DNA of 64,000 nucleotides from Neocallimastix lanati (nom. inval.) (Eukaryota > Neocallimastigomycota > Neocallimastigomycetes > Neocallimastigales > Neocallimastigaceae): contig JACVTC010000064.1 of assembly GCA_016946835.1 (NCBI GenBank), positions 1-64,000 of the forward strand. The letters run 5' to 3'. The notes under the pieces are model-generated. The model saw nothing but the letters and a program-made list of their open reading frames with translations. It did not search any database and was not told the DNA's origin. This document shows, in pieces, positions 57,370-64,000 of this stretch. The first letter of the stretch is position 1. Each line of letters opens with the position of its first letter. A program made the translations under genes and the position numbers.

Positions 57370-58036
57370 GTTATAATAATAACTCTTGATTTCTCAAAGA
57401 GCTAAGAAGTCCAAGTATATGCTACATAAACTCAAGATACTCTTTTTAGAATATGTAGTCAGTAAAGACGGTACTGAAACTGACCCAGAAAAGATTAAAC
57501 CTGTGGCAGATTGGCCGTAACCAGAGAATATTAAAGAAATGCAAATCTTTCTTGGCTTTTTAAGTACCAACACCACTTAGGTATTGATAAGCCAATAGAT
57601 TTTGTTACCTATAATTTCTACTAGCCAAAAATAAGGAAAGATATCTCAGGCTACATAAAAGCTTGTATGATTTGTGCTATCCGGAAAGATAGTAAGCATA
57701 AAGAATATGGAATTGAAATATGTAACCCAATTACTGAATTACTCTGGCATGAGGTTCAATTGGATTTTATCATTGATTTATTGGTAAATTGTAAGATTAA
57801 GACAGAAAATGGATTTTCAAAAGAAACCAGAAGAACAGGTTATATCTTGGTATGTTGCGATAAATTAAATTTGATAATACATTCAACCCGGTTCAAGTAT
57901 GTTCCTAATGTAATCAAAACCGCAATTATTTTTATAAAGGACGTATTTTAATTATATAAATTCTCTAAGATGATAACTACAGATCGAGGAACACATTTTA
58001 CTGTATGGGAAAACTTGTTAGAATTCTTTGGGACAG
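57370..58036 (+). mobile_element. Ty3/Gypsy fragment: RT end and integrase, broken
   Basis: Plus-strand remains of the RT/connecting region (LFLEYVVSKDGTETDPEKIK, PVADWP) and integrase (GYIKACMICAIRKDSKHKE, then DFIIDLLVN, DKLNLIIHSTRFK, TTDRGTHF). It is closer in wording to the old element at 46,070-49,968 than to the right-hand element. Several breaks; old. It is directly abutted by an LTR starting at 58,037, which indicates insertion of another element. Confidence 0.8.
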
Positions 58037-58467
58037 TGTAACGAATCATAAAAATTAGCTTAATGTCTTAGTGGTTAGTAACTAAGACTTTAGTTCGAAC
58101 TTCTCAAGTTCGAAACTTTTATTTTTCCAAAAAATATATTTTATTATTATTTTTATTTTATTTTTATTTTTATTAAGAAAAATAGCTTGATTGGTTATTT
58201 TTAATTCATTAAAATTTCTTTATTTTATTTATCAAAATTTTTATATAAATAGGAGTAGATTTTCCTCTAAAAATATTTTATACTTTGAGTTTTTATTAAT
58301 AAAATAAAATTATTATTAAACACTAACTTATTAAGTTAATTAATGTGTTTTTGATAATAAATTTATAATTAATAAAATAAATATAAATAAAAATATTTTA
58401 CTTATTTTATTTTAAAGGTTTTAAGTGTTTATTTTTAAATTTATTGTCAAGAACCATTTCGTGACAA
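58037..58467 (+). mobile_element. Gypsy LTR (TGTAACG...CGTGACA)
   Basis: Starts TGTAACGAATCATAAAAATT at 58,037 and plausibly ends TTTCGTGACA at 58,467. It has a TATATAAATAGGAG promoter-like box near 58,243, and TGTCAAGAACC near the end matches TGTCGAGAACC in the LTR at 58,957-59,532. Its first 90 bases fold into two hairpins: GTCTTAG/CTAAGAC and GTTCGAACTT/AAGTTCGAA. It lies against a broken integrase fragment, so it is an insertion in older Gypsy DNA. Confidence 0.55.
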
Positions 58468-58956
58468 TAAAAACTCCTAAAAATAAAAAACTTAATACCT
58501 TAGTGTTTAAAATTTTTAAGTATTCTTTTTAAGAAAAATAAGTCAGTAGCAAACAATAATTATTTGTAAATTAAGGCGTTTTTCAAAAAGAGAATATAAA
58601 GATAAGTCAGTAGCTTTGTGCGAAGAAAGGCGTCTTTACTAATTAAAAATTTTAATCATTGCGTTTCTTAATAATATTTCTAATAAAACATTTTTTGAAT
58701 AATAATAATAATAATAAAAATAAGAGTAAAATTTTTTAAGAAAATATTCGGAAATAATTGAATTAGTACTGACTTAGAAGCAGGTTCTAATTCAAATACA
58801 AGAAGTGAAGAAATTTCCGGAGTAAGTTTATCTTGTACAATAATTGGGTTGGCAAGCTCTGAACTACTTTGAAAATTTTATTTTTTTTTTAAAGTACTCG
58901 AAGTGCGCTCAAGTACACAAGTCGTAATAGACGAGTGACTTGACAAATAAGCGCAT
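58468..58956 (+). other. Leader-like sequence after the LTR
   Basis: A short direct repeat, ATAAGTCAGTAGC followed by AAGGCGT-like sequence, occurs at about 58,538 and 58,592. Later bases (58,760-58,880) have a coding look (TTTCCGGAGTAAGTTTATC). This probably represents the leader and Gag start of the element whose LTR is at 58,037. It ends at the LTR of the right-hand element. Confidence 0.35.
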
Positions 58957-59532
58957 TGTAACAAATCTTAATGTTACTTAAGATTGTTATAAGGTTTTTT
59001 ACACAAAAGGTTCTCGACACTAAAGTAATTCAAAATATGTTTTATTAAAATAAGTTTTTTTTTTATTAGTATAAATGTAAATTATTATTTTATTAATTAA
59101 TCATTGTAATATTTTAAATTACTTTAAAATTAATTAATAAAAGCACAAGTAAAAATATTTTATTATGAAATTTTACACCTATTTATAGTTTTTCAGGAAA
59201 ATTAATTATTTTAAGTTATCAGTTGTTATTAGTAATTATTAGAAATAAAAGAAAATTAAAGAAAATTAAAGAAAACAAGTTTTCTTTCTAGAAAATGAAT
59301 CTTAGATAAAAAATGATAAAAAATATTAATAAAATAGATTTTTCTAGTTTTATCGGTTCAATTGTTTAACCGATAAACACTAGTAATTTCTTTAATATTC
59401 TAGTTATAATAAATAAAAAGTTATTAAAATTTGGAAAGAGTGGGTGTCGAACCCTAAGGGTTCAGCCCGATGGTTATGGTAACTTACCATTGAACCATAG
59501 TTACTAATTTACTAGTTATGAGTTTCGTTACA
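58957..59532 (-). repeat. 3' LTR of the right-hand Gypsy element
   Basis: 576 bp, with the perfect inverted ends TGTAAC (59,532 leftwards) and GTTACA (ending at 58,957). An ACTATAAATAGGTG promoter-like box lies near 59,180-59,194. The first 100 bases contain a hairpin ATGGTT...AACCAT enclosing ATGGTAA/TTACCAT, a second hairpin GAACCCT-T-AGGGTTC, and tRNA-like box A (TGGTTCAATGG) and box B (GGTTCGACACC) matches. Confidence 0.85.
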
Positions 59533-59544
59533 TGGTCCTCCTCT
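59533..59544 (-). promoter_or_regulatory. Polypurine tract
   Basis: On the minus strand AGAGGAGGACCA lies immediately before the LTR start TGTAACG. This is the standard position for the plus-strand DNA primer of LTR retrotransposons and fixes the LTR boundary. Confidence 0.8.
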
Positions 59545-59838
59545 AGGATTCGGATACCAGACGAATCTCAAAACTAGGCTAAACTATACTAAGAAAATTT
59601 TATTTAATTATTTTAATATATAAATTGTTTTAATAGTTATTTGGTGTAAAATTTCAATACATGATAAACATAAAAATACATTATTAATAATAAGGTTACA
59701 TGAATTTAAATAATATTTATATTAATAAGTAAAAATAATAAAGATTATTGATATTGATATTAATAGAAATAAATTTGATATTAATAAATATAAATTTTTG
59801 TATAATTAATATTATAGATTCATTTTCTAAATATAAGT

Positions 59839-62800
59839 TTATTTGTTTGATTTATTAAATTTTTTGAGTATTTCTGGACAGTTGAGGTTTTCTTCCGGTT
59901 CCCAAGATGCTTCAGATAAAGGATATCCTTTCCACTTAATAAGATATTGAATCTTTCCATAATGTTTTCTTTTATCAAGTATTTCTTCTACTTCATATTC
60001 TTCTTCATCATTAACTATAATTGGAGGTGGAGGTTCCTTTTTTCTTTTAAAATTGTCTTTATAGTATGGCTCAAGTTCTGATACATGAATAATTGGGTGT
60101 ATTCTTATATTTTTTGGAAAATCAATTTTGTATGTTACTGGAGAGACTTTTTCAATAATTTTATAAGGTCCTAGCTTTCTTGGTTTTAATTTTTTATTTT
60201 TATTTCTTAATATGAGTGAACTGTTTATCCAAACTTTGTCGTTTACTTTGAATTCAGGTGCTTTAATTCTGTGTTGGTTGGCGAATTTTTCTTGTTTATT
60301 TCTTGCTTGTTTTAAATTTTCTTTTAATTGTTTGAAAAGTTTCGCTAAGTTTGTTGTAAATTCTTCAGCACGCGGAACATCAATAGAACTTGGCACAGCT
60401 GGTGAGAAGCGAGGGTTGTAACCATAATTTGCGTAGAAAGGTGATTTATTTAATGATTCTTGAATAGAATTGTTGTAGCAGAATTCAGCAAGGAATAGAT
60501 AATTATACCAATTTGAACCTTTAAAATTAGAGTAACATCTGAGAAATTGTTCTACAACGGAGTTCACCCTCTCCGTTAAACCGTTAGTTTGATGGTGAAA
60601 GGGAGAAGAAAGTTTCATTGAGATATTGAGAGTTTTGCAAATAGAAGTCCAGAATTTAGAAGTGAATTGAGTACCTCTATCGGAAAGAATTTCATTTGGT
60701 AATCCATGAAGTCTGAAAATATGAGTCATGAATGCCTTAGCAGTATCTTCAGAAGAAGGAACGTTAGGAAATGGGATGAAGTGACCCATTTTTGTGAATC
60801 TATCGAGAACAACAAAAATACAAGTATATCCATTAGATGAAGGGAGATCAGTGATGAAATCCATGGAAAGCGAAGTCCAAGGTCGGTCAGGAATTTCTAG
60901 TGGGTTCAGAAATCCATAAGGTTTGTGTCTAGAATCCTTTGAACGACAACAGATTTCACAAGATTTAATAAAGTCTTTAATATCTTTTTGCATAGATGAC
61001 CACCAAAAGTCACGATTGATTAAGGAGAAAGTTTTCTTGAAACCAAAATGACCAGCAGATGGGGAGTCATGACAGATATTTAATACGGAAGAACGACAGT
61101 TAAGGGGAACATAAATTTTTCCATCAAAGAGTAAGAAGTTGTTACTTAAAGAAAATTTATTAGATTCTGGGAAGTCTTGTTTAGAGTTGAGTTTTTTGCA
61201 GATTTCATTATAATATTTATCATTCTTATATTCATGGAGTATTTGATCATTTAAAGAGGCAATGGAAGTGGTAGCGCAAAAATTTTCAGGTTTTAAGACG
61301 TTGAAAGGAATGTCCGAGGACAGTTCTTCTTCATTTGATGCATAATCAGGTCTTCGAGAAAGTGCATCAGGTTTACCATTAGCAGATCCTGCACGATAAG
61401 TGATTTTGAAGTTAAATTCTGATAAAAAAAGAGCCCAACGAACAAGTCTTTGTGACATTTTCTCGGGTTTCTTTTGGTATAAAAGGTTACGATGGTCAGA
61501 GAAAATAGTGAATGGGATTGAAGTTCCTTTTAAGAGATGTCTCCATTGTTCTAAAGCTTCAACGATTGCTAAAAGTTCTTTATCATAAATTGGGTAGTTT
61601 TTCTCAGCAGCAGTAAGAGATCTTGAGAAGAATGCAATAGGATGAATTTTATTGTCCTTTTGAGAAGCTTGGGAAAGTATAGCGCCAATAGCAAAATTAC
61701 TACTATCTGTTTCGACAAGAAAGGGTAAATCACGGTTTGGGTATGCGAGTACAGAATCAGAAGAAAATTTGGATTTTAAATCGTCAAATGCTTTTTGAGT
61801 TTCAGATGTCCAAACGAATTTCTCATTTTTCTTCAAAAGTGAATGAAGTGGATGTGTTAAAGCCGCAAATCCTGGAATAAAACGTCTGTAATAGTTGGCA
61901 AGTCCTAAGAAGGATTGGAGTTGTTTTATATCAGTGGGAACAGGCCATTCAAGAATAGAGGAAACTTTTTTAGGGTCCATAAGGATACCATCAGAGGAAA
62001 TTCTATGTCCAAGGAAATCCAAATAGGGAACGCAAAATTCACATTTCTCGAGTTTAGCGTACAAACCGGCTTTTCTGAGTTTTGAAAGAACTTTAATAAG
62101 ATGTTCATAGTGTGTTTCTAAGTCAGGAGAGAAAATTATAATATCATCAATGTAACAAAAGACAAATTTTCCGAGAAAGTCTTCGAGAACGTCATTGATA
62201 AAGTGTTGGAATACGGCAGGAGCATTCTTCAGACCGAAAGGCATAACTAAGTATTCAAAATGACCATATTTACAGTTAAAAGCTGTTTTGTACTCATCTC
62301 CTTCTTTTATTCTGACAAGATTATAGGCAGATCGAAGATCGAGTTTTGAAAAAACTTTTCCTTTGGCAAGGTGTTCGAGCATGTCATTGATTAATGGCAA
62401 AGGGTAAGAATCGCGAATTGTAATATCGTTCAAATGTCGGTAGTCAACAACCATCCTTAATTCACCATTCTTTTTAAGTACAAAGAAAACGGGTGCACCA
62501 GCAGGGGATTTTGATTTTCTTATGAATCCTTTTGCTAACATTTCATCTATATATTCTTTAAGTGTAGTAGATTCTTTTTCTGTTAAAGGGTAAATAGGTC
62601 CATAGAAAAGAACAGTATTAGGCATAAGTTTTATTTCACAATCATAAGGTCTATGGGGAGGTAATTCATTCACATATATTTCGCTAAAGACATCCTTAAA
62701 TGGAAGTAATTTCTTTGGTAACGATTTATTTATTTTATTACTTTCTTTATCTTCTTCTTTTTTATCATTCTTTTTAATAGTATTTAAAGGAACATAAGTA

Positions 62801-64000
62801 GTGAAGGCGCTGGGAAGTACAAGACAATTGGAAATACAATAGTTGGATTTGAAAGAGAGTTCTTTTGAGGCAAAGTCTATAGTGGGATTATGAGTTTCTA
62901 GCCAGTCAATGCCTAAAATAGCACAATACGAAGGAAGGTCAACAACATAGAAACTTGTTTTACATATGTGGTTTTTATATTTTAAGGATATTGGTGCAGT
63001 TTTACCTATGATTGACTGAATACCACCGATTCCAGATACGTTAGGGAGATTACATTCACTAGAGTAAGGAATATTGTTTTCTTTTGCGAAGTATACATCC
63101 ATTAAATTAAGTTGAGAGCCGCAGTCCAGAAGAATTTTAGTTTTTGTAGAGATATTGGAAACATTAAGAGAGAATTCAAAAATTAGTAGCTTTACATCGG
63201 GTTGATCAGAAATTCTTATTCTTGGAATGGTTTTAGGTTCAAGATTAGTGATATGAGAACTGCTTGAAGAGGCTTTATTTCTGTTTACTAGTGGGCAATG
63301 GTCAAGGGAATGGTTAGCTGATCCACAATAGGCACAAAGATGTTCTTTTCTTCTTCTTTCCTTTTCTTCATTAGACAAAGGACCTCGGGTATTGAATTTG
63401 AAAGGCTTTTTCCCTTTATTTTGTCTTTTATTATTATTGTTTCTGTTATTATTTCTGTTATCATTATTATTATTATTATTTGATCTGTTTTGTGGATTAG
63501 AAAATTGTCTATGCGCAGCAATACGACTATCTAGTCTAGAGGCAATAGTTTGTAATGCGAAAAGAGATCTTGGTCCTGGAAACATTTCATATATTTTGGT
63601 AGCAATTTGATCGTTAAGTCCATTGAGGAAAGCATCCATTTTAGCTTCTTCATTCCACGAAGATTCGTCAGAATATCTATTGAATTCGAGAATATAGTTT
63701 GTTATTTCACCGATGCGTCTTTGTTTAATTGTCTTCAATTTCTGGTTAGCAATGAAAGTCGAATCGTAGCTCCCAAAAGTAGCCTTAAATCTTGAGGTGA
63801 ATTGTTGATAGTTATTTAAACATGGATCGTTATTTTCAATTAAAGTAGCAGCCCAGTTCATTGCAGAGCCGTAGAGTCTAGAAATGATATACGCAACCTT
63901 TATTGGATCATTATTAAATCGTTCGGGATCAAGCATGAATATTAGATTCATTTTTGCTAAAAATCCTTTAAAGTAACGACGATCTCCAGCGAATCCATCT
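59839..64000 (-). CDS. Gag-Pol polyprotein of the Gypsy chromodomain element (start outside window)
   Basis: One frame is open to the window edge; an internal Met lies at 63,951, and counting from it gives 1,370 residues. Domains in order: Gag capsid-like region (1-170), Asn/Lys/Arg-rich stretch (170-190), zinc knuckle [14 protein letters not shown] (about 205-218), protease (about 255-350), reverse transcriptase with YIDDI near 600-604, RNase H from about 735, integrase with its zinc-binding part near 960-1000 and catalytic core about 1025-1125 (DRGTQF), and a chromodomain ([27 protein letters not shown]; about 1314-1364). Such polyproteins copy the element's RNA into DNA and insert it; the chromodomain guides integration to particular chromatin. 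GC is clearly higher than in the host genes around it. Confidence 0.95.
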   Translation of the reverse strand, partial: DGFAGDRRYFKGFLAKMNLIFMLDPERFNNDPIKVAYIISRLYGSAMNWAATLIENNDPCLNNYQQFTSRFKATFGSYDSTFIANQKLKTIKQRRIGEITNYILEFNRYSDESSWNEEAKMDAFLNGLNDQIATKIYEMFPGPRSLFALQTIASRLDSRIAAHRQFSNPQNRSNNNNNNDNRNNNRNNNNKRQNKGKKPFKFNTRGPLSNEEKERRRKEHLCAYCGSANHSLDHCPLVNRNKASSSSSHITNLEPKTIPRIRISDQPDVKLLIFEFSLNVSNISTKTKILLDCGSQLNLMDVYFAKENNIPYSSECNLPNVSGIGGIQSIIGKTAPISLKYKNHICKTSFYVVDLPSYCAILGIDWLETHNPTIDFASKELSFKSNYCISNCLVLPSAFTTYVPLNTIKKNDKKEEDKESNKINKSLPKKLLPFKDVFSEIYVNELPPHRPYDCEIKLMPNTVLFYGPIYPLTEKESTTLKEYIDEMLAKGFIRKSKSPAGAPVFFVLKKNGELRMVVDYRHLNDITIRDSYPLPLINDMLEHLAKGKVFSKLDLRSAYNLVRIKEGDEYKTAFNCKYGHFEYLVMPFGLKNAPAVFQHFINDVLEDFLGKFVFCYIDDIIIFSPDLETHYEHLIKVLSKLRKAGLYAKLEKCEFCVPYLDFLGHRISSDGILMDPKKVSSILEWPVPTDIKQLQSFLGLANYYRRFIPGFAALTHPLHSLLKKNEKFVWTSETQKAFDDLKSKFSSDSVLAYPNRDLPFLVETDSSNFAIGAILSQASQKDNKIHPIAFFSRSLTAAEKNYPIYDKELLAIVEALEQWRHLLKGTSIPFTIFSDHRNLLYQKKPEKMSQRLVRWALFLSEFNFKITYRAGSANGKPDALSRRPDYASNEEELSSDIPFNVLKPENFCATTSIASLNDQILHEYKNDKYYNEICKKLNSKQDFPESNKFSLSNNFLLFDGKIYVPLNCRSSVLNICHDSPSAGHFGFKKTFSLINRDFWWSSMQKDIKDFIKSCEICCRSKDSRHKPYGFLNPLEIPDRPWTSLSMDFITDLPSSNGYTCIFVVLDRFTKMGHFIPFPNVPSSEDTAKAFMTHIFRLHGLPNEILSDRGTQFTSKFWTSICKTLNISMKLSSPFHHQTNGLTERVNSVVEQFLRCYSNFKGSNWYNYLFLAEFCYNNSIQESLNKSPFYANYGYNPRFSPAVPSSIDVPRAEEFTTNLAKLFKQLKENLKQARNKQEKFANQHRIKAPEFKVNDKVWINSSLILRNKNKKLKPRKLGPYKIIEKVSPVTYKIDFPKNIRIHPIIHVSELEPYYKDNFKRKKEPPPPIIVNDEEEYEVEEILDKRKHYGKIQYLIKWKGYPLSEASWEPEENLNCPEILKKFNKSNK

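Larger units (their letters stand above)
58957..64000 (-). mobile_element. Ty3/Gypsy chromodomain LTR retrotransposon, looks whole, cut by window edge
   Basis: Order on the minus strand: gag-pol frame (from beyond 64,000 to 59,839), a non-coding stretch, a polypurine tract (59,544-59,533), and the 3' LTR (59,532-58,957). No breaks are seen in the visible part, so it looks recent. The 5' LTR, primer-binding site and beginning of Gag lie outside the window. A chromodomain at the C-terminus places it among chromoviruses, a Ty3/Gypsy branch common in fungi. Confidence 0.9.

Noticed and set aside
59440-59515. Apparent tRNA gene on the minus strand (box A and box B)
   Set aside because: The 3' CCCACTC has no matching acceptor strand on the 5' side and no complete cloverleaf forms. 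It is better described as a tRNA-like module inside an LTR.

Overview
The window looks like eukaryotic nuclear DNA with extreme A+T content. It has long (AAT)n/(ATT)n and poly-A/poly-T tracts, asparagine runs inside a protein, short introns with GTAAG/GTAAA donors, TTAGGG-type telomere-like motifs, a LINE relic and Ty3/Gypsy chromodomain elements. My best guess is an anaerobic gut fungus (Neocallimastigomycota). A dictyostelid is the main alternative. This rests on composition and style, because no search could be run.

Layout. 1-8,850 is repeat territory: a 33-bp tandem array, an inverted copy of a dispersed repeat, an (AAT)n array, and a tandem segmental duplication (copy 1 about 2,485-4,420; copy 2 about 4,755-8,160). 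Copy 2 carries an extra ~1.35 kb and ends in a 35-bp minisatellite. 8,855-13,522 is an intact two-exon ABCB/MDR-type full transporter with a huge poly-Asn linker. 14,800-17,435 is a higher-order (AAT)n array. 18,332-20,131 is a five-exon secreted Shewanella-like PPP phosphatase whose exons sum to 499 codons plus a stop. 22,895-25,455 is a second copy of the dispersed repeat. 25,550-29,790 holds a small and a large ABCA transporter relic. 31,320-32,740 is a LINE 3' relic. 38,560-39,092 encodes a small secreted Cys-containing protein split by a ten-A run. 39,680-41,060 holds unidentified coding relics. 42,805-44,555 is a third copy of the dispersed repeat.

45,270-64,000 is a retroelement graveyard. 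An unidentified coding relic is followed by an old Ty3/Gypsy element on the minus strand, LTR-like pieces, two plus-strand Gypsy fragments, and at the right edge a Gypsy chromodomain element that looks whole as far as it is visible. Its gag-pol frame runs off the window, and its 3' LTR and polypurine tract are recognisable.

Only two multi-exon host genes look functional, the ABCB transporter and the secreted phosphatase. Nothing suggests they act together. Most of the remaining DNA is tandem repeat, dispersed repeat or decayed mobile element. The most unusual signals are the paired-hairpin, tRNA-like modules at the 5' ends of two LTRs, the dispersed non-coding repeat marked by telomere-like motifs, and the frameshift at A10 in the small secreted gene.
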